Assembly (NCBI GenBank): GCA_002314565.1
Contig: DCGL01000086.1
Location: 1-11,220, forward strand
Length of the DNA stretch: 11,220 nt
DNA from: Clostridiales bacterium UBA1779
GTDB taxonomy: Bacteria > Bacillota > Clostridia > Oscillospirales > CAG-272
Direction of reading: 5' to 3'
Shown: piece after piece, positions 1 through 6,642 of the stretch
Layout of the letters: each line of letters starts with the position of its first letter
How positions within the stretch are numbered: the first letter of the stretch is position 1
The notes under the pieces: generated by a model
What the model was told of the DNA's origin: nothing
Seen by the model: only the letters and a program-made list of their open reading frames with translations
Databases searched by the model: none
Position numbers and translations under genes: made by a program

Positions 1-19
1 AGTGGTTATTTTGTTTCAA
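1..19 (-). CDS. Start of an unidentified leftward gene (partial)
   Basis: Only the first six codons are inside the window, so no product can be named. On the minus strand a good ribosome site AAAGGAG (33 to 27) lies 7 nt before a TTG codon at 19-17, which would read fMet-Lys-Gln-Asn-Asn-His. The other two minus-strand frames hit a stop here (a TGA and a TAA), so this is the only frame open to the edge. A strong promoter and a structured leader lie upstream. The start is inferred from these signals alone; TTG is a less common start codon and may fit limited or regulated translation. Confidence 0.5.
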
Positions 20-160
20 ACTTGTGCTCCTTTATAAAAAAAATAGAGTGTAAAATTGAAGGAGGCCAAACCGCAAAATTTCACCGTCCCAAATAAAAAT
101 CGGGCACGGAGCAGCGGAATAACCGAAAAAATGAATAATAATCAATGCAAAGCATTATTT
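20..160 (-). promoter_or_regulatory. Structured 5' leader of the left-edge gene
   Basis: About 140 nt lie between the expected transcription start (near 159) and the TTG start at 19. In the leftward RNA a short hairpin forms at once (arms 152-156 and 144-148). A larger one pairs the CCGTGCCC strand (109-102) with GGGACGG (90-84) through one bulged base, closed from outside by CCGC (117-114) with GCGG (74-71). Further down, CCTCC-TT (65-59) can pair over six bases with AAGGAG of the ribosome site (32-27), which would hide it. I recognise no known riboswitch class. A cis-regulatory role is inferred from the length and the possible ribosome-site pairing. Confidence 0.45.
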
Positions 161-165
161 TCGTA

Positions 166-195
166 ATTATACCACAGGCCGAGCCCGATTGTCAA
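166..195 (-). promoter_or_regulatory. Strong SigA-type promoter firing leftward
   Basis: On the minus strand there is a perfect -35 TTGACA (195-190) and a perfect -10 TATAAT (171-166), 18 bp apart, with TG just upstream of the -10 (extended -10). It lies in the gap after folD and serves the gene that leaves the left edge. I see no convincing terminator between folD and this promoter, so some read-through from the folD operon is possible. Confidence 0.85.
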
Positions 196-239
196 CAATT
201 AATGATTTATTTGTGAAAAAACACTAATGTCGGTATAGC

Positions 240-1100
240 TTATTTTATTTCGCCCTTTGCCCTGAGAGCCGCGTTCATCGTGTTGTTCATAAGCATCGTC
301 ACGGTCATGGGACCGACTCCGCCGGGAACGGGAGTGATAAATCCGGCAAGCTCCGAAACGCCTTCGAAATCGACGTCACCGCAGAGCTTGCCTTCGGAAT
401 TTCTGTTCATTCCGACGTCAATCACGACGGCTCCGGGCTTGACCATATCCTTCTTAATAAGAGCGGCACGGCCGACGGCGGAAACGAGAATGTCCGCACG
501 GCGCGTGACTGCCCCGAGATCTGGAGTTCTTGAATGGGCAATCGTAACGGTTCCGTCTGCAGCAAGCAGCAAAGCCGCCATGGGACGTCCGACGATATCG
601 GAACGTCCGACCACGACACATTCCTTACCGGCGGGATTTATGCCGTATCTTTTCAGCATAGCCATAATGCCTGCAGGAGTGCAAGGCAGTATGCTGTCGT
701 CATTGAGTTTCAGACGTCCTGCGTCAAGTGTATGGAAGGCATCGGCGTCTTTACTTTCGGCAACGGCTGAAACGATTGACTTCTCATCAAGATGCTTCGG
801 AAGAGGCAGCTGAACGAGCAGACCGTCAACCGTCGGGTCATTGTTTAATTCGTCAATCTTTTCAAGGACTTCTGCCTCTGTTGCATTTTCCGGCAGAACG
901 TAGGTCGCGGAAACGAAGCCAACCTCATCGCAGGCCTTCATCTTGTTTCTGACGTATACCACGGAAGCAGGGTCTTCGCCTACTCTGATAACGGCAAGTC
1001 CCGGTTTGCGGTCGTATTTTTCTTCGAATGCAGCGGCTTTTATCTTAATCTGAGCCCTGATTTCAGAGGAAACCAGTTTTCCGTCAATTATCTGTGCCAT
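240..1100 (-). CDS. folD: FolD, methylene-THF dehydrogenase/cyclohydrolase
   Basis: A cytoplasmic bifunctional enzyme of one-carbon metabolism. It oxidises 5,10-methylene-tetrahydrofolate with NAD(P)+ and hydrolyses the product to 10-formyl-tetrahydrofolate, feeding purine and formyl-Met synthesis. The protein is 286 residues, the usual family length. Visible family motifs are Tyr49 with the catalytic Lys53 in YVRNK, the stretch DGLLVQLPLP at 93-102, KDADAFH at 117-123 (the commoner form is KDVDGFH), PCTPAG at 139-144, the Rossmann-fold VVGRSDIVGRP from 163, and TPVPGGVGPMT near 256-266. The reading frame stays open upstream to 1289, but that part is the lgt tail in another frame. The ATG at 1100 follows GGAGA with 9 nt spacing and gives the normal MAQIIDGK start. 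It is the last gene of the mrp-lgt-folD operon and overlaps the lgt end by 17 bases, suggesting coupled translation. Confidence 0.97.
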   Translation of the reverse strand: MAQIIDGKLVSSEIRAQIKIKAAAFEEKYDRKPGLAVIRVGEDPASVVYVRNKMKACDEVGFVSATYVLPENATEAEVLEKIDELNNDPTVDGLLVQLPLPKHLDEKSIVSAVAESKDADAFHTLDAGRLKLNDDSILPCTPAGIMAMLKRYGINPAGKECVVVGRSDIVGRPMAALLLAADGTVTIAHSRTPDLGAVTRRADILVSAVGRAALIKKDMVKPGAVVIDVGMNRNSEGKLCGDVDFEGVSELAGFITPVPGGVGPMTVTMLMNNTMNAALRAKGEIK

Positions 1101-2106
1101 CGTCTTTTTCTCCGTTTTCGGTTTGCGTTTCTTCGTTTGGTTCTTCCGGCTTATTGGGTACTCTGTGAACGTCGTTTGCTGCTTCGGGACTGTTGTCCGC
1201 TTCAGCCGTATTTTCATTCGAAGCTCTTGCGGCGAGGATATCCCCATATATGCTGCTGTATGCGGCTGCAGGTTTCTTTCTGTGTGCAATAAGTCCGAAA
1301 ACTATCATACAGACTGTTCCGGCAATGACCAGAATCAAAGCAAGCAGCTGTGACTTGCGCGGCAGATTCGGGTTGTTGAAGAGATAAAGCGAGTCCGTTC
1401 TCAGCCCCTCTATGAACATACGTCCGAAGCTGTACCAGATGACGTACTCAAAGAAGATCTGTCCGTTATACTTTTTTCCCTTTTTGTAAAAAACATTGAT
1501 GAGAATGAACCCGAGAACGCACCACAGGCTTTCGTACAAAAAGCAGGGCGATACTACTTTCGCATTGACCCAGTTTGCCTGCCGTACCGTCATTCGGAAG
1601 GTCCACAGAAAGCTGTCTTCTGCCGGAGCCACTCCGTATGCTTCACCGTTGACAAAATTTCCCCATCTGCCGATTCCCTGTGCAAGCAGAACTCCGGGAG
1701 CAACCGTATCAAAAACCGCAAGCCAGTTGATTTTCTTGATTTTGCAGCAGACGAGCAGAGCGATTCCGCCTCCGATAAGAGCTCCGTATATCGCGATGCC
1801 GCCTTCCCATATTTTGCACATTTCCCAAAAGCTGTCATAATTGTCAAGTCTTGAGAGAACGAAATAAATTCTTGCGCCGATAACGCCTGAAATAACGGTT
1901 CCGAGAGCAACGTCCGTCATATCGTCGGCAGTAAGACCGTTGGTTTTGGCTCTCCAACAGGAATAAAAATATGCGACTATTATGCCGGTAACCAGCATTA
2001 CCGCATACCATCTGACGGTAATTTTGTCACCAAATGAACAAAGAATTTTATTGATTGTGAATTCGTCTATTCCGAGTCCCGGAAAAGACAGATCTACGGT
2101 TTCCAT
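1084..2106 (-). CDS. lgt: Lgt, prolipoprotein diacylglyceryl transferase
   Basis: An inner-membrane enzyme that moves a diacylglyceryl group from phosphatidylglycerol to the lipobox cysteine of prolipoproteins, the first step of lipoprotein maturation. Several hydrophobic spans are visible (for example near 34-50, 67-84, 103-121, 193-207, 252-273). The Lgt signature GRWGNFVNGE covers 146-155, with Arg147, Asn150, Asn153 and Glu155. A second conserved patch has Tyr225, Arg229, Glu233 and Arg236. At the place of the E. coli active-site His103 (HGG) this protein has Tyr (IYGALIG near 106-112), a change I associate with Firmicutes. At 340 residues it is longer than most family members because of a polar, acidic tail from about 278, probably cytoplasmic and disordered. 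The start is an ATG with AAAGGAG 8 nt upstream. It lies 45 nt after mrp, and its last bases overlap folD. Confidence 0.96.
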   Translation of the reverse strand: METVDLSFPGLGIDEFTINKILCSFGDKITVRWYAVMLVTGIIVAYFYSCWRAKTNGLTADDMTDVALGTVISGVIGARIYFVLSRLDNYDSFWEMCKIWEGGIAIYGALIGGGIALLVCCKIKKINWLAVFDTVAPGVLLAQGIGRWGNFVNGEAYGVAPAEDSFLWTFRMTVRQANWVNAKVVSPCFLYESLWCVLGFILINVFYKKGKKYNGQIFFEYVIWYSFGRMFIEGLRTDSLYLFNNPNLPRKSQLLALILVIAGTVCMIVFGLIAHRKKPAAAYSSIYGDILAARASNENTAEADNSPEAANDVHRVPNKPEEPNEETQTENGEKDDGTDN

Positions 2107-2151
2107 CCTGCGTTCTCCTTTCTGTTGGAGAGAAGAAATTCTAAAAAAATC

Positions 2152-2997
2152 TTATTTTCTGAGTCCGAGCTGCTTTTCGACGGCATCGGCAGCAGCGTTC
2201 ATATAATCTTTGTCGAGCTTTTCGATAAGTCCCTTATCGCAGAGAGAGGCAAGCTTGGGATCCATCGGAATCTTTGCAAGCACTTCGTATCCGAATTCGT
2301 CTGCAATCTCATCGATGTGGCTTTCTCCGAATACGTTGATATGCTTGCCGCAGTCGGGGCATTCGACGTAGCTCATATTTTCCACGAGTCCCATTACCGG
2401 AATTTTCATCATATCAGCCATATTGGCAGCCTTGGCAACTATCATTGATACCAGTTCCTGCGGGCTTGAAACGATGACGATTCCGTCAAGGGGAATGGTC
2501 TGGAATACGGTAAGGGGAACGTCGCCGGTTCCGGGAGGGCAGTCGATGAAGAGAACGTCAAGTCCGTCCCAGATTGTATCGGTCCAGAACTGCTTTACGG
2601 TTCCGGCAATAAGCGAACCTCTCCACACGACGGGACGCTTTTCGTCATCGAGCATAAGGTTTACCGACATAACGTCGATACCCGTTGCGGTTTTCGGGGG
2701 AATCATTCCCTTGTCGTCACCGGTAACCTCGGCGTGAAGGCCGAAGGCTTTGGGGATAGAGGGACCTGTAATATCTGCATCAAGAATTCCGACACGGTAT
2801 CCGCGGCGCTGAAGCAGGACGGCAAGCATACTTGTGACGATTGACTTGCCGACGCCTCCCTTTCCGCTTACCACACCGACTACGTGACGGATATCCGACA
2901 GTGCGTTCGGGGCTTCGTGCAGATCCTTGGTTTCTCCTTTTCTTGATCCGCAGTTTGCGGAGCAGGTTGAACAATCATGTGTGCATTCTTCTGACAT
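2152..2997 (-). CDS. mrp: Mrp/NBP35-type P-loop ATPase, Fe-S cluster carrier
   Basis: A 281-residue cytoplasmic P-loop ATPase of the Mrp/ApbC/NBP35 family, which binds a [4Fe-4S] cluster between subunits and passes it to apo-proteins. The deviant Walker A GKGGVGKS is at 45-52, an ILDAD strand follows near 71-75, and IDCPPGTGD lies near 141-149. The cluster-binding CxxC is Cys213-Cys216 in VECPDCGK. The N-terminus carries four closely spaced cysteines (5, 9, 12, 16), as in many clostridial Mrp proteins, where they could hold a second cluster. The ATG at 2997 is preferred because it keeps these cysteines, although the AAAGGA ribosome site is 13 nt away, rather far. It is the first gene of the operon with lgt and folD, with a promoter at 3042-3070. 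The lgt and folD linkage is probably housekeeping rather than functional. Confidence 0.95.
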   Translation of the reverse strand: MSEECTHDCSTCSANCGSRKGETKDLHEAPNALSDIRHVVGVVSGKGGVGKSIVTSMLAVLLQRRGYRVGILDADITGPSIPKAFGLHAEVTGDDKGMIPPKTATGIDVMSVNLMLDDEKRPVVWRGSLIAGTVKQFWTDTIWDGLDVLFIDCPPGTGDVPLTVFQTIPLDGIVIVSSPQELVSMIVAKAANMADMMKIPVMGLVENMSYVECPDCGKHINVFGESHIDEIADEFGYEVLAKIPMDPKLASLCDKGLIEKLDKDYMNAAADAVEKQLGLRK

Positions 2998-3041
2998 AAC
3001 TGAATTTGAATCCTTTCCAAAATATATATAATAACTTGTAT

Positions 3042-3070
3042 ATTATATCACTAAAGGGATTATTTGAAAA
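3042..3070 (-). promoter_or_regulatory. Promoter of the mrp-lgt-folD operon
   Basis: The minus strand shows a perfect TATAAT (3047-3042) preceded by TGA, which makes an extended -10. A weaker -35, TTTTCA (3070-3065), sits 17 bp upstream. It is back to back with the gpmI promoter in the 186-bp divergent gap, so the two transcription units diverge from here. Confidence 0.75.
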
Positions 3071-3116
3071 GCCTTTTCTCATCTTTCCCGAAAAAAGAGA
3101 TGAAAGCACAAAAGTC

Positions 3117-3145
3117 TTGACACGAAGGCAATTATGGGATACAAT
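3117..3145 (+). promoter_or_regulatory. Promoter of gpmI
   Basis: A perfect -35 TTGACA (3117-3122) and a -10 TACAAT (3140-3145) are separated by exactly 17 bp. The expected start of transcription is near 3152, leaving a short A/T-rich leader of about 30 nt before the GGAGG ribosome site (3174-3178), which is 5 nt from the ATG at 3184. High constant expression, as expected for a glycolytic gene, is inferred. Confidence 0.88.
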
Positions 3146-3183
3146 AATATGTTGTTATTATTATATATTATCCGGAGGATTCT

Positions 3184-4839
3184 ATGAAAAAACTCGTTAA
3201 ATCCGCACAGGCACCCGTAAAAGGTCCCGTACTCTGCATCGTAATGGACGGCGTAGGTCTTGCCCCCGAAGGCCCCACCAATGCCGTCAGCCGTGCTTAC
3301 ACTCCCACTCTCGACAAACTCTTCGCAACCCGTCCCTGGGTCAAGCTCAAGGCTCACGGAACAGCCGTCGGTCTTCCTTCCGACGACGATATGGGAAACA
3401 GCGAAGTCGGTCATAACGCTCTCGGCTCAGGTCAGGTTTTTGCCCAGGGCGCAAAGCTTGTCAGCCAGTCAATCGAAAGCGGCAAGATGTTCGCATCCGA
3501 CACCTGGAAAAAGCTTGTTGCCAACGTAAAAGAAACGAACGGCACTATGCATTTCCTCGGCCTTTTCTCTGACGGTAACGTTCACTCCCATATCGACCAC
3601 CTCAAGGCCATGCTCGCCGAGGCAAAAGTTGAAGGAGTCCGCAAAGTAAGAATTCACATTCTTCTTGACGGCCGTGACGTCGGCGAAACCTCCGCTCTCG
3701 ACTACGTACTTCCCTTTGAAGAATTCATCGCAGGACTTCGCGCCCCCGATTTCGATATTATGATTGCTTCCGGCGGCGGAAGAATGAAGATTACGATGGA
3801 CAGATACGAGGCTGACTGGTCCATGGTTGAAAGAGGCTGGCATACTCACGTTCTCGGTGAGGGCAGACAGTTTGCTTCAGCCGAAGAAGCCATAAAGACC
3901 TACCGCGCCGAAACCGGAGTCATCGACCAGGATCTTCCCGCCTTCGTTATCGCCAAGGACGCAAAGCCTGTCGGAACCGTTGAAGACGGAGACAGCTTCG
4001 TATTCTACAACTTCCGCGGCGACCGTTCCATTGAAATTTCCAAGACCTTTGATACTCCTGCAGACAAATTCGACAAGTTCGACAGAGTCAGATACCCCAA
4101 GGTCGTATATGCCGGCATGCTCGAATACGACGGCGACCTGCACATTCCTCAGAATTATCTCGTAAATCCGCCTGAAATCACCAACACTCTCGGCGAGTAT
4201 CTTGCCGGAACCGGTATTTCCCAGCTTGCAATGTCAGAGACTCAGAAGTACGGTCACGTAACTTATTTCTGGAACGGCAACCGTTCCGGCAAGTTCTCTG
4301 AAGAACTTGAAACGTATATTGAAGTTCCTTCCGACGTCGTTCCCTTTGAGCAGCGTCCATGGATGAAGTGCGCTGAAATCACCGACAAGCTGATTGAACT
4401 GCTTGAATCCGGCAAGTACGGCTTCCTCCGCGTAAACTTCCCGAACGGCGATATGGTCGGACATACGGGCTCCCTTGAAGCAACCATCTGCTCAATGGAA
4501 GCACTTGACCTGCAGCTCGGCAGAATCCTTCAGGTTGTTGACCGTCTCGGCGGCGTTGCACTCATTACAGCCGACCACGGAAATGCCGATGAAATGGCAG
4601 AGCTTGACAAGAAAACAAAAGAGCCCAAGAAGAATGCCGACGGCAGCTACAAGGCAAAGACCTCTCATACGCTCAACAAGGTTCCGCTCATCGTTTATGA
4701 CGCAAGCGGCGAAGACCGCATCACAGTTCTTGAGGACGAAGGAAAATTCGGCCTTTCGAACGTTGCGGCAACCGTTGTAACTCTTCTCGGATACGAAGCT
4801 CCCGAAATGTGGGATCCTTCCGTAATCAAAATGAAATAA
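3184..4839 (+). CDS. gpmI: GpmI, 2,3-BPG-independent phosphoglycerate mutase
   Basis: A cytoplasmic glycolytic enzyme that interconverts 3- and 2-phosphoglycerate through a phosphoserine intermediate and needs two Mn2+ ions (alkaline phosphatase superfamily). The metal-binding and catalytic residues can be followed: Asp22 in MDGVG, the phospho-acceptor Ser73 in GNSEVGH, FSDGNVHSHIDH at 128-139, DGRDV at 162-166, FRGDR at 277-281, Asp423 and His427 in GDMVGH, Asp464-His465 in TADHGNADE, and His495 in SHT. At 551 residues it is longer than the common form of about 510. Part of the surplus is a Lys-rich loop (about 474-492) between the TADHGN and SHT motifs. The GGAGG site 5 nt before the ATG supports the start. 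It is transcribed alone from its own promoter and closed by a hairpin at 4846-4880. Confidence 0.97.
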   Translation: MKKLVKSAQAPVKGPVLCIVMDGVGLAPEGPTNAVSRAYTPTLDKLFATRPWVKLKAHGTAVGLPSDDDMGNSEVGHNALGSGQVFAQGAKLVSQSIESGKMFASDTWKKLVANVKETNGTMHFLGLFSDGNVHSHIDHLKAMLAEAKVEGVRKVRIHILLDGRDVGETSALDYVLPFEEFIAGLRAPDFDIMIASGGGRMKITMDRYEADWSMVERGWHTHVLGEGRQFASAEEAIKTYRAETGVIDQDLPAFVIAKDAKPVGTVEDGDSFVFYNFRGDRSIEISKTFDTPADKFDKFDRVRYPKVVYAGMLEYDGDLHIPQNYLVNPPEITNTLGEYLAGTGISQLAMSETQKYGHVTYFWNGNRSGKFSEELETYIEVPSDVVPFEQRPWMKCAEITDKLIELLESGKYGFLRVNFPNGDMVGHTGSLEATICSMEALDLQLGRILQVVDRLGGVALITADHGNADEMAELDKKTKEPKKNADGSYKAKTSHTLNKVPLIVYDASGEDRITVLEDEGKFGLSNVAATVVTLLGYEAPEMWDPSVIKMK

Positions 4840-4845
4840 TCCCCC

Positions 4846-4880
4846 TCGGCGCTGCTTTCTTTGAATTCAGCGCCGATTTT
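4846..4880 (+). terminator. Terminator after gpmI
   Basis: A 9-bp perfect stem (4846-4854 with 4868-4876, TCGGCGCTG and its complement) with a 13-nt loop starts 6 nt after the gpmI stop and is followed by TTTT. The T-tract is short, so it may be leaky. That would let some gpmI transcripts run into the PHP gene, for which I find no clear promoter in 4881-4997. Confidence 0.7.
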
Positions 4881-4997
4881 AAAAAAGCGCGGAAGAACGT
4901 ACTGCACAAGGGCAGACTTTCGTGCAAACTAAAACACGGCAGTCCGATTCCCCGCTTTGGTGATTTTGGCTGCACTCACAGGTAAAAGGAGTTCAAA

Positions 4998-6407
4998 ATG
5001 GCATTCTATCCCGTTATAAAAAAAGAAATTTACGATTGCGACGTGTTCCCCAAGGTATTCCTGACAAACAGACCCGCACATATCACGGTAAAGCCCCTCG
5101 GCTTCCATGCAGGCTTCATTCCCGACTCCGTCTACCGCATTCAGGTCCGCGAATCTGCCGTGGCGGAAGACAAGCGCTTCCCCGGCTCCGGAGGATGCAG
5201 AGATTATGAAATCAAGCCCGATGCCGACGGCTGTATCAGAATCGACACGGATTTCCCCAGAGAAGGAATGTATCACGTTCAGTTCATTAAACCGGGTGAG
5301 GACAAAAAGTATCTCGAACTGCGCGTTTACGCCCTTGAGAGCGATATGCAGGGCCGTTTCCCTCAGAGAGGAGATCTGCACATGCACAGTCACCGCTCGG
5401 ACGGACGTGAAGACCCGCTGGCAGTAGTTGCCAATTACAGAGCCCACGGATACGATTTCACGGTTCTTTCAGACCACAGACGCTACTATCCCTCACTTGA
5501 GACGAGACAGGCACTGAAGATTGATAAAAACGACGAAAGCCCCCTTACCGATTATCTCGTGGTTACCGGTGAAGAAATTCACCTTCCCCTCAACGACGTA
5601 CATTTTGTCAATTTCGGAGGCAAGTGGAGTATCAACGCCCTCGTTACCCCAAACGCCAACACTGCAGAGCGCGGCGACGCTCCCGAAGCCCGCAGCCTGA
5701 ACGGCGAATGTCCCGAACCGATGACCGACACGGAATTCAAAGAAATGATTGCAAAGCGCGCCGCCGCTCTTCCCGACGACGGTCTGACTCTCGAATCCGA
5801 GCGTCTGAGCTTTGCCGCCATGCAGTGGGAATGCGAACAGGTACGCGCGGCACAGGGACTTGGAATCTTCCCGCATCCGTACTGGCTCTGCTCAACCATG
5901 CAGCTCAGCGAAAGCTATCTCAGATACCTTTACGAGCATATGCCCTTCGATGCCTTTGAGGTTCTCGGAGGTGAAAGTTATTACCAGCACAACGGCTTCC
6001 AGACCGCATTTTATTATGAAGAAAAGGCCAAAGGCTTCAATCCTCCCATAGTCGGAAGCACAGACAGCCATGGCTCGACCGAGCACAACAGAAACGCACT
6101 CGTGTGCTCCACAATCATTTTCTCACCGGAAAACAAAACGGATGCACTGATTGACTCCGTCAAAAAGAAATACAGCGTGGCTCTGGACACCGTAAGTCAG
6201 GAATACCGCGCCGTCGGAGATTTCCGTTTCGTAAAATATGCAGCCTTCCTGATGGATGAATATTTCCCCATCCACGACGTAATCTGCCGCGCAGAAGGAG
6301 CATATCTCAAGAATTATCTTTTCGGCGACGACCGTGCCGAACGCGTACTCACCGCCATGAAGGGCGAAATCCCCGCAATGCAGAGAAAGTATTTCGATAT
6401 TATGTAA
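4998..6407 (+). CDS. PHP-domain metal-dependent phosphoesterase, unknown substrate
   Basis: A 469-residue protein with a complete set of PHP (polymerase and histidinol phosphatase) metal ligands: His128-x-His130 in GDLHMHSH, Asp159-His160 in VLSDH, Glu192-Glu193 in GEE, His202, His293 in FPHP, and Asp356-x-His358 in STDSHG. The family hydrolyses phosphate esters with a trinuclear metal site, so hydrolase activity is likely, but the substrate cannot be read from the sequence. Residues 1 to about 120 form a separate, probably beta-rich domain that I do not recognise. A segment at about 215-265 interrupts the PHP fold between His202 and His293, rich in polar residues. There is no signal peptide or membrane span, so it should be cytoplasmic. 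The start is an ATG with AAAGGAG 6 nt upstream. Its neighbours give no pathway clue. Confidence 0.88.
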   Translation: MAFYPVIKKEIYDCDVFPKVFLTNRPAHITVKPLGFHAGFIPDSVYRIQVRESAVAEDKRFPGSGGCRDYEIKPDADGCIRIDTDFPREGMYHVQFIKPGEDKKYLELRVYALESDMQGRFPQRGDLHMHSHRSDGREDPLAVVANYRAHGYDFTVLSDHRRYYPSLETRQALKIDKNDESPLTDYLVVTGEEIHLPLNDVHFVNFGGKWSINALVTPNANTAERGDAPEARSLNGECPEPMTDTEFKEMIAKRAAALPDDGLTLESERLSFAAMQWECEQVRAAQGLGIFPHPYWLCSTMQLSESYLRYLYEHMPFDAFEVLGGESYYQHNGFQTAFYYEEKAKGFNPPIVGSTDSHGSTEHNRNALVCSTIIFSPENKTDALIDSVKKKYSVALDTVSQEYRAVGDFRFVKYAAFLMDEYFPIHDVICRAEGAYLKNYLFGDDRAERVLTAMKGEIPAMQRKYFDIM

Positions 6408-6420
6408 AATAAAAAATGTG

Positions 6421-6457
6421 GCGGCAAAAGGACTTTTTCCCTTTTGCCGCTTTTTTT
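6421..6457. terminator. Strong terminator after the PHP gene, possibly bidirectional
   Basis: An 11-bp perfect stem (6421-6431 GCGGCAAAAGG with 6440-6450) and an 8-nt loop are followed by seven T on the plus strand, 13 nt after the PHP stop. On the minus strand the same hairpin is followed by CACATTTTTTA, so it may also stop leftward transcripts from the HD-GYP gene, which has no closer terminator of its own. Confidence 0.88.
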
Positions 6458-6470
6458 GCATTTTATTAAT

Positions 6471-6554
6471 CGTGCCGTGGTACGGCTCGCTCTGTTTTGC
6501 CACCGTGCCGAAGAACCGTCTCCCCGGCTCGCTCACCCCGGCACGCTTTTTTTT
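6471..6554 (+). repeat. GC-rich structured block ending in a second T-tract hairpin
   Basis: This lies in the 235-bp gap between the converging PHP and HD-GYP genes. CGTGCCG occurs twice (6471-6477 and 6504-6510) and either copy can pair with the single CGGCACG at 6539-6545, which is followed by C and eight T. A local hairpin GCCGT-GGT-ACGGC lies at 6474-6486, and the 10-mer CGGCTCGCTC is repeated at 6483-6492 and 6525-6534. It could be a second tandem terminator, a small RNA with its own terminator, or one copy of a dispersed repeat. I see no clear promoter just in front of it. Open frames across it are low-complexity shadows and I do not call them genes. The rest of the gap, 6555-6642, shows nothing further. 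Confidence 0.5.
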
Positions 6555-6642
6555 ATGCGAACATTCCCTGCCGGTCGAGCATGGTAAGGAAGTAACGCAG
6601 ATACAAATGGTATTACAAAGTCGGATATTATCTGAAGATACG

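Noticed and set aside
200..239. Terminator directly after folD
   Set aside because: The TTTTTT run after the stop is preceded only by a 3-bp possible stem, too weak to call.
1101..1289. Longer FolD starting at 1289
   Set aside because: The extra part is the lgt C-terminal coding region in another frame; the start at 1100 has a ribosome site and matches the family length.
3079..3414. Leftward open frame across the gpmI promoter and start
   Set aside because: Antisense shadow of gpmI without a ribosome site or promoter.
4881..4997. Promoter for the PHP gene
   Set aside because: No -35/-10 pair with reasonable spacing stands out; only the AAAGGAG ribosome site and a weak 5-bp stem are visible.
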